From: Verticillium longisporum
Lineage: Eukaryota > Ascomycota > Sordariomycetes > Glomerellales > Plectosphaerellaceae
Length of the DNA: 64,000 bases
Assembly (NCBI GenBank): GCA_019188255.1
Contig: JAETXT010000010.1
Location: 2,728,001-2,792,000, forward strand
Direction of reading: 5' to 3'
Under the pieces are notes generated by a model that saw only the letters and a list, made by a program, of their open reading frames with translations, was not told the DNA's origin and did no database searches. Shown piece after piece: positions 1-11,549 of this stretch. Numbering within the stretch: position 1 is the stretch's first letter; every line of letters begins with the position of its first letter. The position numbers and the translations under genes were made by a program.

Positions 1-1
1 C

Positions 2-880
2 ATCAAAAAGACCGTCTTCTTCACCGGCTACATGCTCGACAAGCAGGACACGACCGAGCTCATCAAAATGGCCAAGGCCCAGATCCCCGCCGGTATGCCT
101 GACCACGAGCTCAAGTTCCACGCCAACAACATTCTCATCTGCCCCCGCCCCTGCCCGGCCTCCATCCTCGATAAGGTCGGCGGCATGGGCGCCAAGATGA
201 AGTGGGAAGTCACCGGCACCGCCTGCTACGAGAACTCCATCTGGGCCGCCTGCCTGCGCCCGCTGCCCCCCAACGCCAAGTTCCACACCGACAACCCCTC
301 GCCCCTGGTCGTTCTCGCGCTGCGCAAGGGCGCACGCCCTGTCGACGCTGGCAAGATCCAGAACTGGCAGCCCGTCTCCGCCGACCGCGCTCTCAGCTTT
401 GAGACGACGGTGGGCGAGAAGGTCATTCTGCGCATCGAGGCCGAGGACCCTCGCGAGGACGAGTACGAGTCGCTGTTCGCCAACAAGGGCGCCAAGAGGA
501 AGCACGCCGGCGACGAGGTCGGCGCACAACACAACCACGGCGGCCAGGGCGGACCGAACCACCGTGGCGGCCGCAACGAGCGGCGCGACTTCCACTCGGG
601 CGGCCGCGGCGGGCGAGGCGGCAACAACAACAATCATAACAATAACTTCCGCGGCGGCCAGCGAGGCAACGGCAAGGGCGGTCGAGGGGGACGCGGCGGC
701 GGCGGCGGCGGACACGGCTACCGTAGTCTGGATGACGTGGAGCCTCGCAACCAGCAGGGCGGGTATGGAACGACGGTGGAGTACGACGAGCCGACTACGA
801 GTCCCGGCTTCCAGCAGGGCCGGGCGGGAGGCGCGCCCTACAATGGCGGCAACAACGCTGACCTGCAGAACTACTACTAG
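2..880 (+). CDS. RGG-box protein, 3' part only
   Basis: The reading frame is open from the window edge to a TAG at 878-880, so the N-terminus lies outside the window; the first internal Met (base 32) is probably not the start. The first ~160 visible residues form a compact, non-repetitive domain that I do not recognise, with stretches such as ILICPRPCPASILDKVGG and PLVVLALRKGARPVDAGKI. A Lys/Arg patch follows, then a Gly/Arg/Asn-rich tail with many RGG and GGRGG repeats and an Asn/His run, ending in ADLQNYY. RGG tails usually bind RNA or are arginine-methylated, so an RNA-related role is an inference. The downstream gene is convergent. I am confident that it is coding but not of its function. 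Confidence 0.8.
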   Translation: MKKTVFFTGYMLDKQDTTELIKMAKAQIPAGMPDHELKFHANNILICPRPCPASILDKVGGMGAKMKWEVTGTACYENSIWAACLRPLPPNAKFHTDNPSPLVVLALRKGARPVDAGKIQNWQPVSADRALSFETTVGEKVILRIEAEDPREDEYESLFANKGAKRKHAGDEVGAQHNHGGQGGPNHRGGRNERRDFHSGGRGGRGGNNNNHNNNFRGGQRGNGKGGRGGRGGGGGGHGYRSLDDVEPRNQQGGYGTTVEYDEPTTSPGFQQGRAGGAPYNGGNNADLQNYY

Positions 881-1326
881 CGCATCGTTTTGTGTAGTAG
901 GGTCCCGAAGAGCTGAATGGCCGAGGAGGGGTGATTGGTGACAATAACCTGCAGACGGTCACTCTGCACCAGAAAGGAGGGTTTCGGGCCTTTCGAGTGG
1001 ACCACCTTTGCAGTCGCGAGGCTCACGTTTCAGTGTGCGGAGACGGCGTTTTGTATCTCTTTTGCTTTCTTCGAGCAGCAACGGCGTCAGGGGCAACGGA
1101 AAGGGGGAAAGGAGGGGACAGGAACAGACATGATGTTCCTCAAGGTCATACCCAAGATCACCATAGGTAGCCCGCAGCGGGCCGTGTCAAATGAACCATT
1201 TCGTCTTTTCATTCGGCTGCATTTATATGCATGTGTATCAAACATGAGCCATGCCATTGATCTGAAACACGTCTAGACGATGCCCTCAAAATGCAGTCTC
1301 TTGGTCGTGAGGCCGTGACAGAGATC
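881..1326. other. convergent intergenic region
   Basis: About 450 bp lie between the stops of two convergent genes. It should hold both 3' UTRs. I see no additional gene or structured element. Confidence 0.5.
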
Positions 1327-3662
1327 CTACTCGTCGTCACTGTCATCCTCGTCATCGTCGTCGTCATCCTCCTCCTCGGCGTTCTCGAGCCACTCGACGA
1401 GAACCCTACACCTCTCGCGCACGGCAGCCATGGCCTCGCCGGCCGCAGCCCTCTCGTCGCCCCACCACGCGATAATGGCCTCCTCCTCGAGCACGTCGAG
1501 GCCGTAGAGCCGCTGCAGCAGCGCCGCGAGCACGGTGCCGGCGCGGGCGGCCTCGAGGGCGCGCACGCCGACGAGGGCCCTCTGCAGCGCGAGGACAAAG
1601 TCGCGCTGCTCGGGCTCGCCGCCGCCGACGCCGACCTCGCGGATGAAGGACGGGGCGCCGCTGCGGGCGGCGAGGGCGGCGTCGGCGGCCTTGGCGGGCT
1701 CGAGGGCGCCGTGCGCGGGCGTCAGCAGCTCGGCGGCGCGGCGCGCAAAGGCCACGGCCACGGCCTTGCGCATCTGCACGTCTGACGCGTCGTTGGCGAG
1801 GCGCAGGCCCATGAACTCGAGCTTGGCCGAGTCAAAGTCGCCCGTGTCGTCGCGCAGCGCGTCGAGGAGGCCGTGCACGGCGTCCTGGTGGAAGGAGGAC
1901 GCTGCCGACGACGACGACGACCTGCCGCCGGCGCCGCCCGAGTCGTCTGACGCGAAGGACGAGAGGCGCTGGCGCGACTCGTCGGCCGACAGCGACGTGT
2001 TGTAGTCGTCGTCGCCAAAGGCCGAGTCGAGGTCGGACGAGAGCGTCGAGAGGGACGACGCGCTGAGGGAGAGCGCCGAGAGGTTGTACAGCAGCGAGCG
2101 CTGGAGGATGGCCGGGTCTTCGTCGTCAAAGTCTTCGGCTTCGGGGTCGACGTAGGCGGTGCCGCGGCCGCGCGGGCCCAGCAGCTTGGTGTCGGGGTCG
2201 ACGGGCTTGCCGTCGTGGGCGAGCGACGAGATGACTGTGCTTTCGGGCAGCTGAATGTCGTCGCTGACCGTCACCTCGGACGAGAGCACGGAACCTTCGC
2301 CGACCGACGCCTTCTTGCCGACGACGGTCGAGTGGCCGAGGATCGATCGCCTGACGACGGCACCGTCGGCGATGATGGCATCGTCCCAGATGAAGCTGTC
2401 CTCGATGGTCACGTTGACGCCAATGGTGCACCGCCTGCCGATGATGCTGCCGCTGACTGTGCTGCCTGATCCGACAATGGTGTTCTTGCCAAAGATGGCG
2501 TTGGACACGCGGCTGCTCAGCGCAAACTCGACGCCGTCTTCGGCCGACACGCCGTGCTTGCGCATCTGGTAGCTCTGTCCGGGCAGGACGTTGCAGTCGG
2601 GGATGAATGGGAAGGTCCAGCGGCCCAGGACGTCTCTGCTGATGGCCTCGTACATTTGCAGGTTGCTGGCGCGCGCCGCGTAGCCGTCCTCCAAGATGTC
2701 GGCGTAGATGGCCTTTCCGTTCAGCTCCCAGTCCTTGAGCACACCGTGCAGGAAATTCCTCCTCGGCAGCTCGTAGTCGAAACTCTCTGACCACAGCGCC
2801 AGCACCTCGGGGGTGCAAATGTCGATCTGGGCGTCGATAAAGTCGGAGCGGACCTCGAAATCGGCCGACAGCTCGTCAATGATGGTCGGATCGAGCGTCA
2901 TGTAGTGGTCGCTCTGGAGGGGGTGCGACTCGTCGTAGTGAAGACATCTCCTCGTCTTGGAGTCGATGACAAATGTTGGTGTGATGCCGTTGGCCTTTGT
3001 CCTGTGTTCGTCGTCACCACCGGAGCGCAGCACAACGGTCATGATGTTGGTGGCCGAGGCCTCCTTCCGCGCCTTGTGCCCCGTCAAGGCCTTTTCGAGA
3101 GAAATGTTGGACACGAGGTCGCCGTGGACCAGCACAAAGTCGCCGTCAATGTACCCGCGGCCGTCGAGGTCACGGAGGAAGTCGCCGACGGAACGGGCAT
3201 CGGACACGCGGATGAAGGAGAGGTTGGCAAAGGGGCTCTTGTCGGAGGAGGTGGACCAGCGCGAGCGGTTGATGTAGTCCTCGAGCTGCTCGCCGTGGGC
3301 TCCGGGGTATATGTGCACCTCCTGGACGCCGTTCATGGCCAGGAACTCGAGGGTGTACTCGATGAGGGGCGTGTTGGCGAGGGGTAGAAGGCACTGCGGG
3401 CGGGGACCTGGTCAGCGTCGCAAAGGGTCAAGATTCGACAGACGGCTTACTCTCGGCTGGTCGATCGTGAGCGGGTGAAACCTGTCCTGGAACGAGTCGG
3501 CAATGACCTGGGGTTGGGCGGGCGCATTAGCATCATGATCTGGATTTCGACCTTGTTGCCCCACCATGGAGCGGTACTCACCACGGCCTGGAGCACATCC
3601 TCGCGCTTGCCCTCGCCGGCCTTGGCGGGCTTCTTGCCCTGCTTGCCCTTTTGCTGCGACAT
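1327..3662 (-). CDS. gcd6: eIF2B epsilon (GCD6-type), catalytic GEF subunit
   Basis: This is the catalytic subunit of the guanine-nucleotide exchange factor that reloads eIF2 with GTP in the cytoplasm. I model three exons: 3662-3582 (MSQQKGKQGKK..., Lys-rich), 3507-3451 (VIADSFQDRF...) and 3393-1327. They are joined in frame by short GT-AG introns and give 734 residues, normal for the family. The order is a nucleotidyltransferase-like domain (CLLPLANTPLIEYTLEFL and on), then a left-handed beta-helix of hexapeptide repeats near residues 345-450 (GKNTIVGSGSTVSGSIIG), a Ser-rich linker and a C-terminal W2/HEAT-type domain. It ends in a WW-containing segment (EEEAIIAWWGDE) and a very acidic tail, the expected eIF2 and eIF5-like features. 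The long ORF begins at Met 66, so the first two exons matter for completeness. Confidence 0.95.
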
Positions 3663-3893
3663 GAGCGGTCTTCGGCGGTCGATCGTAGAGTTTGGGTGCT
3701 GGTGATGCCGACAGACCGGTAGTTTGGGCGCGGGTTGGTGGTCTGAAGACGCAAAAGTTGACTTGTGAGTCAATGGAGCTGTTGGCCGTCGGGGCCGTGC
3801 GTCAGAGGCTTCTCGGTGGGGTCGGTGTGCTGGTCGGTGTAGGCGGCCACTGCCCAGTGCACCTACTTATCGTTACCTACCTTGGGTACCTTA
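3663..3893. promoter_or_regulatory. gcd6: 5' flank of the eIF2B-epsilon gene
   Basis: This is the short segment between the eIF2B-epsilon start codon and the TIR element. It should contain the 5' UTR and at least the proximal promoter. I see no TATA box. Confidence 0.35.
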
Positions 3894-4172
3894 GCAAGCG
3901 GGTTGCAAAAAAAATGAGACGTACCAGATCCCTCCCCCATAACCATTCCTACTACCCAGCTATTCAGCTATACATTTCTATAACGACTCCAGAGCTTCAG
4001 TCTAGGCGAAAAATTTCTTTAAAATAGTGTACATTATACTGATCTATAAACTCAATAGTCACTATAATTCTAGATCTTGTAGGTGTCTCGTAGTAGTATT
4101 GTGCAGTTATTCTAGGTAGAGGGGCTGGGGTGAAGCATTCAGTACGTCTCATTTTTTTTGCAACCCGCTTGC
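3894..4172. mobile_element. MITE-like element, 31-bp perfect TIRs
   Basis: The 31-bp ends (3894-3924 and 4142-4172) are perfect inverted repeats. They begin GCAAGCGGGTTGC, run through eight A's and end GAGACGTAC. The trinucleotide TTA lies directly outside both ends (3891-3893 and 4173-4175), consistent with a 3-bp target-site duplication. The roughly 217-bp interior is AT-rich compared with its surroundings and has no reading frame. Size, TIRs and TTA duplication fit a non-autonomous DNA transposon; a TTA/TAA duplication is typical of PIF/Harbinger. A TA duplication (Tc1/mariner) cannot be excluded because the third base could match by chance. Confidence 0.85.
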
Positions 4173-4541
4173 TTAGGTACCTTCCTTAGGTACCTTCCTT
4201 AGGTACATTCACCTTTTCCATCAGCAATGCGTACAGGATTCTAGGGTCGCTCGCTCATCAGTCATGGTCTGTTTCCTTGCATCCAATTTGCATGACTGCC
4301 GATAGCTGAGATCCCCAAGCAGATCCTCAAGCATGGGTCCAGTAGCCGATACTTTCTGCCTTCCCAGACCACCGTCAGCGATCCTGAGAGCTTGGCATGG
4401 CGAGCATGAAGCACGCAGCACAATATGATTCCTCGCCTCTGTCTTACAATGCCTTTCAATGCCCCTGTCATCTCATCATCAATCCAGTGCCTTCACGAGC
4501 GCTGACATGCGTCAGTGGTCAGGCCCATGAGGATTAAGCTT

Positions 4542-4597
4542 TTGACAGCTCGCTTTCGACAGCTCGCTTTCGACAGTTACTTTCGACAGCTCGCTTC
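4542..4597. repeat. 14-bp tandem repeat, about 4 copies
   Basis: The unit resembles GACAGCTCGCTTTC and is repeated about four times with small changes. It lies in non-coding sequence. Confidence 0.75.
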
Positions 4598-7500
4598 CGG
4601 TCCAATATTTCACCATGTGCACTCCGCAAGGGGATGGATGGTACGGCCAGGTCTGTCTACCTAGGCCACACGTGGGAACCTTGATTTCGTACAGGGGTTC
4701 CATCTGTAATTCGAGCTCATCTTTCCAGTTGGTCCAGGTTGCCATCCGTCATCCAACGACTCGTTGCCTCGGACGATGCAGTTTACGATTGCCATGCCCT
4801 CAGTCCGAGGACGCCGTTAGTATTAGCTAAGGTAGGTCCTGGATATGGGCGCTGTGCGCTTGGTGGTTTCGAATCAGGTATTGATTGCGCTCACATCACT
4901 AGGTGCAGCCGACGACAAACAGACACCGTCAGATCCTGCTTTGGCATGCCTGCTCGCCAGAATGATAGCACACTTATACGGCCTGCGAAACTCCAGACGA
5001 GACTTTCGCTCTCTCTCAACGCACTGCAGTACGCGACGTCAACTTATTTCGCGCCGAGCTCGAATTTATGCCGTCCACCCAAACTCTAGCACGATCAATG
5101 GCCAGCCTGAAGCCACGGCTAACCTTCCCAAGATCCCAGGAAGCTCAGCGTGGCTTGTCATTCGGCCTAGCCTTTTAGGCCCGGCCCATCGAACAAACAC
5201 CAAAGCATGGCGCTTGGCGAGATTCTGTCCTGACAGTTCGTATGATGGAACCATGCATAAGAGCTTCGGAAAGGCCAGGCCTCGACCGCCCGACTGCCTT
5301 CTCACGATCGCGAGGGGGCCTAGACTGATGAACCAAAGGGAGGTTGATCAGCAGGTGTGCATGGGGGAACCAAAGCGCAGCCCAGACTGCCGAAAGATAC
5401 GCCGACATGGTACAAGATTGAGGTGACATCGTGATGCGAGGGCCTGGCTCCCCCATCTCGGCGTACAAGTAACACCCTGTTTGCGCAGTCAAGGGAGCGT
5501 GGTAGTGCTGCGAGGACCTGTTTGGGAGAAGACCGGCAAGTCAGAATGGCCGTCCTGCTCCCTATGGCACATCGACCAGGCAGACGGGCGAGCGCGTCAC
5601 GCGCATCAGAGCTTCCTCGCCTGGGTGAGAACTGCAACACGTCTTGGCACCCTTGCGCGGCCATCTGCAGGGCCGGCTCGAGTCCAGCCCAAAACGCCAG
5701 CGCCATCACGATCGAAGTGCCTTCCGCATAGAGCGAAACTCTGCGTGAAATAGACCACTCCAGCCCCGCGACTGTGATCCCTCAGACGAGGCACCTGCAC
5801 CTCGTCCCGCCAAACTGCACGCAAACATGTGGCGGCGTTCTCGGCCAGGCCTTCGGACACAGGCCGACAAAGGGCTGAATGGGCCGGATCCTCCGGGTGT
5901 CGCGCGCTCGAAAGAGGCAGCATAATCCGAGAGCCAACCGCGAGCAAAATAACACACTGACGAGTTGTTACCCTGGGGAAAATTGCCCACCTCACGTTCG
6001 CTGGGCAGGTCAGGTACCTGCGAAGGAGGGCGAGGTGAGATCACGCAGGACCAGTCAGACATGGCCGATCTGCCCTCCACTTCCGTACATATCGATATCT
6101 CCAAAAGACGTACAATTTTTGCCCATCTCGATCCTGCCACGTTCTCCCACACACACATTCTCTCCGGATCAGCCCTACCACGTTGGTACATGTCCATGTA
6201 TTCAACACCAAATACGGACCGGGCTCCGCACCTATGACGAGAGCCATTCGCCCCCATTTTCCCATCCCCCATCATCAAAGCTGTGGCAGATACGTCATGG
6301 AAAAGACTCCAGAAAAGATCTCCCGTTTCTCCGGCAGAGAGATGGGTAAGCCTCCCCTCTATTCGCTGAAGGGGGGGGGGAAACATCTCAGAACTCCAGG
6401 GGTCTGGGCCCCGGCGACTCAAAATCAGCCCACCCGGCCGCACAGCCGGGTCCAGACCGGTCTCGAAGGCGGGACCCGTCGCACGCGCCCCTCCTGCTTG
6501 CTCCCTTTGCCCACTCTCAATCGACACTGACAGGGCCCCAGACTGAAGTCCCCAGCCCAGCACAACGGTGTCCCGGCCAAGGATCCCCAGGGGGTCCGTA
6601 GTGTCCGAGAGCACGTACAGCGCATTCCGTCTTTGTCACCGATGACATCAGGTTCAGAGAGCTTGAACGACGGGAACGGACCCTGCCAGGCCGCCAGCAA
6701 GGTCATACTTTGGGGGATCAGAGAAGAAGACGAGAAGAAAAGCAAAACACAGTTGCAGCTCCCTTGGGGCCTGGGCCATGCATGGCACGCACGGGGTGGA
6801 TGAACAGGGCGCACACAGGCTCCTCCATCGGGGCGATGGACCTGATGTCCGCTGCCACGACGGCCGCCCGCGTTGATATTAATATCTTGAACGGTAAAAC
6901 CAACACACACCCCCTTCCGTTTCCCAGCACAGAGGTCCCGCTCCCCTGGAACGGCTGCGGCGCTCAAGATAAAGGGCGTTAGGCCTTCTGTCTTGCCTCT
7001 CTCTCTCTCACACACACATGGACCCTCCCAGCTTGACCCAGCTCGACCTTCCCAGTCCAGCCTGTCCATACCAAGCCGTCCCCGCTCCCCTCCCCGAGAA
7101 ACAAGGTTGGTAGTACAGACCAGGGCGCGCATGGACGAGCGTCACGTCCCGAGAGACAGGGCAAGGCAGGCACGGGGTCCAGGCAAGCCAAGGTGACACT
7201 CGGTATGTACCGGCCGTACGATGGCCCATGGCTTGGGCGGGGCCCTTTTGTTTTCTCGAAATCCGATCACACACACACACACATGCACGCCTCTCTCCCT
7301 CTCCATCTCCGTCACTCCGTACCCCCCTATCTCCCCTTGTCGACCAAGACCCAGGCCCCATCCCCAGGCGCTCGGGGCCTGGATTATCCCGTCTGGGGTA
7401 CTTTAACCTCGCAAGTCCTCCTCTCTGTCCCCCCCCACACCTTTTCTCCCTTCCCTCTGTTTCTCAGACATGCCATTTCCCCCCCTTCCCCACCGGAACA

Positions 7501-7684
7501 GAGTCGAGACACTGAAGGGGAGGACACGAATCGAAAGACAACAATCCAGATCGACGGCCGTGTGGGAATGACTTTCCATTTTGTTTTCAGTGGTTTCGGA
7601 TATCCCAAGTCGGGTCCTTCACGTGCTGGGTGCCCGGGCTGGGAGCCGCCATGCTTACTCACACGTTCATAACGACCACTCATC

Positions 7685-7756
7685 GACTAACACGGCTGAC
7701 ACGACTAACACGGCTGACACGACTAACACGGCTGACACGACTAACACGGCTGACAC
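7685..7756. repeat. 18-bp minisatellite, 4 perfect copies
   Basis: Four consecutive copies of GACTAACACGGCTGACAC are present without a mismatch. Each unit contains two related halves (ACTAACACGG and GCTGACACG). The array is intergenic. Confidence 0.9.
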
Positions 7757-8385
7757 GACGACCAGCACGTCCATTCGCATAGGCCCAAGATGAGAGCTTG
7801 CCCTTTATTGACATTCTAGCTCCGCTGACACGCGTGCGTAACAAGAGGAGGAGGAAGAGGGGGAAAAAAAGAGGAGATTGTGGGAATTCCAGTCAACCCT
7901 CGTGATCAACGTCTCTCCCCCCGCCCAAGGGCCGCGCACATGCGATGAGAGAAAAACATATATACCAAAAACCCATCGTCATCATACCGTCCGTCTATAC
8001 AGGCCCCGAGCCGTCCCTTCTCTTTGCGGACTCGACCCGACGGCGGACACACAAAACAAGGCAGAATCGCCCTCTCTCCAATCTTTCACTCTCTTTCCCG
8101 TCTGTCCGTTCGTCCTCCTCCTCGCTGAAAAAGGGGCGAGGCGACACACCCAACAACGCCAACCATCCCTCACCGGCCGCAGCGCAACGTAAGATGCCGT
8201 ATACGCACGCTGACCCCATTTCGCAACCCGACGACCCCGGTGACCGGCCGCGGGCTGACCTCGAGCACCGAACCAACCCTGATAGAGTTTCTTTTTCTTC
8301 CGTTCCGAAACAAACATGGCAAGTGGCAGAGGGTACCCTGTCAAGGGTAGGCTTCCCTACCGCCCTTGCACGCTGCCCGGCCATG

Positions 8386-10626
8386 TTATTGAGCGTAGCC
8401 TCCCTGAGGCCCGTATAGCCTCTGTCGTTTCTCTGGCCGATCCTCGACAGCCATGCCGTCCGGCACACGCATCTGCTGCTGCATCTGGGGCGGCAGGCCC
8501 TGCGTCGGGAATGTCGCGCGCTGGGCGGACGTTGGCGTGATGACCATCTGTTGCGGGTTGCCCATGGCGTATCCCGGCTCCATCGTGGCCACGTGGGGTG
8601 ACTGCTGTTGGATCTGCCCAGGCGAGTGCCATGAGGTCGTCGTCGCCGGAGACTGGCTCGGCGTGTCGACGCGGACTTGGGGAGGCAGACCCATCGTTCC
8701 CATCTGCGCGCTGCCGGGACCCACAGGTATGTCGTCGATTGGAGGCGCGTTTTTCATAAGATGCGCGACGTGCTTTCGCAGGATACGCAGCATGCCGTCT
8801 TTGGTAAAGGGCTTGGCCAAAACATCGTTCAAACCTGTGAAGGAAGGGAAAAGTCATGTCAGCAATGCAGTCCCGCGGTGATGTTGCTACTACTGATGGG
8901 CAACTTACTCCAGTTGAAATAGTGACTGATATCTTCCGGGCGAATGTTCGACGTCATGGCGACCACGGGCACATCGGGGTGCACCTCACGGATCAATTGC
9001 GTTGCCGAGACACCGTCCATGTGAGGCATGACAATGTCCATGAAGATCAGATCGAAATACCCAGCACCGACCTCCTTGCACTTGTTGACAGCGTCGATAC
9101 CGTTTTCCTGGTGGACAGAGTCAGCAACCTGCTTCCTACACAACAGCTGTGAAGTCCCTGTCACATACCGCAACCTCTACCTGGCACTCCATCTGCGACA
9201 AGAACTTAGCTCCTATCCTCGAGCACGTCCTATCATCCTCGACAAGGTAGACACGCGGCTTCTTCGACCCCCACAGCGAGTTATCCTGCGGCGGTGCTGC
9301 CCTGCCAGCAGGGCCTGGCGGCGCCGGCGTGGCACCGCCTGGTGGGTTCGGCGTTGCCGGGCCCGGCTCCTGCTTGACCATGGTCTGGTTCGGGTAGTCG
9401 TTGGTGAGGGTCGGCAACGAGTTGAGGGTGTACGGAATGTTGTTGAAGTGGTCTTGCGACAAGGGATCGATGCCGACGTTTTCGCCAACAGGGTAGACGA
9501 GATGACGCATGTTGACGTGGTCGGCCATCATGGGGGCATCGAGCCGGGCTGGAACATGAGGGACGACGCCGAGTCGGGCGGCGAGCTCTGGGCGTACATG
9601 CCGTTGAGGCGCTCAAAGTCGCGTTCGACCATCGAGTTTGTCGTCACCGTTGACAGAAGCTCGCGGGCGCGGCGCAACTCGGGCGCCTGCTCATCCATGG
9701 TGCCGCCGTTCATGTGGGCCGCAGCCTGGTTCGGATACCTACCGGTGCGCCATCGCTCGTCAGGGCTGGAGAGGAAGTTTAGAAGCTCATGGGTTGACTG
9801 CCTCTGTACGTCAATGGTCTTCTGCAGCGAGTGAACCTCATGCACGAGCGTCTTATTGGCGCGTGAGAGCTCAACAAACTGCTCCTGCAGGGCTTGGACC
9901 TGCTGCTGTTGAGCGAAGAGTGTCTCCTGGAGCAGGTTGATGGACTGGTTGGTAGTGAAGGAGTCTTCTGTCGGTTGGGCCTTGCGTTGGGCGGGCGCCT
10001 TGCGCCTGATGTTATCGAGGTTGTCTTTCCTGTCCGCTCGAAACGCAGCATGCTTGAATTCCCAGGCCTGAAGACATGGTCAGCGATCGCATGCTCCCAA
10101 GTGGACAGCGCCAAGCCCTCTCTCTCTCTCTCTGCTCACCTGTTTGCCGTAAGGCGACTCGTTGTTCTCGTCGTTTCGTCGAAGTTTGTGAAAGTCATAT
10201 TTATTCAGCTGGCGTACAAAGCTCGAAAAATTGCTGTGCTTAAAGTGCTTGGGCAGGATGTCGTTGGTGAACTTGTCCGTCTATGATGGGGTTAGCGCAC
10301 TACAAAGCAAGGCAGACAGCCAGGGGCCGAGTCTATGCGATGTACCTCTAGGATGACAAAGGTGTCGCCCTCGTTTCCCCATCTCACAATGTTCGCGTAT
10401 GCAGGGTCCTCGAGCATCCTGTGATGGTTAGCGGCCGCCGAGAGGCCATGGTCGTGAGAAGGACGGCAGGGTGGACGAACTTGTAGAGCTTGCGAACCTG
10501 CAGCATTCACTGTTAGCAAAAGACTCCGCCATGCGCAACACGATGGGGGAGGTTGATTTGGGGCCAACGTACAAAGTCACTAGAGTTGTTCCCGCCCTGT
10601 GCGGCGCCATCACCTTCGGGAGGCAT
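8386..10626 (-). CDS. skn7: Skn7 response-regulator transcription factor (with a 1-base frame break)
   Basis: Skn7 is the nuclear response regulator downstream of the fungal phosphorelay; it controls oxidative-stress and cell-wall genes. Seven exons are modelled: 10626-10573, 10497-10481 (17 nt), 10418-10346, 10280-10140, 10067-9169, 9107-8909 and 8834-8386. In order they encode an HSF-type DNA-binding domain (about 17-120, with [17 protein letters not shown]), a Gln-rich coiled coil (about 150-205), a Pro-rich linker and a receiver domain. The phospho-acceptor Asp sits in [13 protein letters not shown] (about 419) and the conserved Lys in [11 protein letters not shown] Gln/Pro-rich tail follows. 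Exon 5 is 899 nt long, and one base is missing at the C5 run 9532-9536; without it the frame stops at QPGSMPP. All other junctions are in phase, and the intended product is about 610 residues. Confidence 0.93.
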
Positions 10627-11485
10627 GATGCGTTCTCTGGCGGGAAGCGAAGTCTGGGTCGTTCTCGCGCACTTCGGGTCGCGGCGCAAGGGGGGACGCG
10701 AGCGACAAAAGCCCGGTTGGTCGGTTGGTCGAAGGTCGCGACAAGACGTGCGAGCGATGCTCCGAAGAAGGTCTGGGTCCTCAGAGCTTCAGGGTCTGGG
10801 TCGTTGAGCTGTGCGGTGCTGTCTGCGAGTGGATGGAGTCGTCAATCGTCGTCGAAATGAGGGTCAGGGTCTCGGTCTCCTAGCCTCCACCGAGAGAGGT
10901 TTCCAAGTAGCCAACGTGCTACAGTACCTATGCTTGTATCGGCAGCAAGCAAGGCGCGCGGCGGGTAGGGTGGGAGGAGAAGGAAGAATGCGGGCGGCTG
11001 GTGCAGAGGCGGACTGGGCAATTCGCTAGCAATACATTCCTCGCCAGGCCGATGTGGGTATGTCGAGGCGAAGCGGACCGCAGGTGTATTGGGGACTGGC
11101 GCGGATGAGACGAAGAGTGTGCCCACAGGTGTGTCGTTTCCAGACTGAAGGGAAACGGACGCGCGAGAGGCGGGTGTAGCGAACAAGACAAGATTCGGCC
11201 GACAGACGTGGTAGGGTAGGAGAGATAGCGGCGCTTGGTGGGTGGGTGGATGGATGGAGGGATGGGCAGCGGCAAGCAGGCGGCAGGATCGTTCGCTGTG
11301 GTAAGGTACCTTACCTACTAGGTAAGGTGGTAGGTACCTAGGTAGTCAGCAGCAAGTAGCAAAGCCGTAGCAAAGCAGGCTCTCAGACCCTGGCACTGAC
11401 GCCGGGGTTTTTTGCTTCGAAACTGGAGACCAGGTGGAAAGGAATGACCTGCAAGTGGAATTGGCGGGTTCGGATGAATGGTGAT

Positions 11486-11488
<3 letters not shown>

Positions 11489-11545
<57 letters not shown>
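11489..11545. repeat. (TC)n microsatellite
   Basis: About 28 uninterrupted TC dinucleotides. Further CT-, GTCT- and GCTC-type runs follow to about 11770. Confidence 0.95.

Positions 11546-11549
<4 letters not shown>

Larger units (their letters stand above)
4176..8385. other. 4.2 kb intergenic region without a convincing gene
   Basis: This stretch separates the eIF2B-epsilon promoter and the adjacent TIR element from the 3' end of skn7. The left edge carries three copies of CTTAGGTACCTTC-type sequence. The rest is mixed sequence with CT- and CA-rich tracts (about 7000-7500) and two short tandem repeats listed separately. The longest open frame (5706-6614, minus) has no recognisable domain and no codon-usage signature of a gene. 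Confidence 0.5.

Noticed and set aside
5706..6614. 302-codon open frame on the minus strand
   Set aside because: No domain, signal or plausible codon bias; it overlaps similar chance frames on both strands and lies in repeat-prone DNA.
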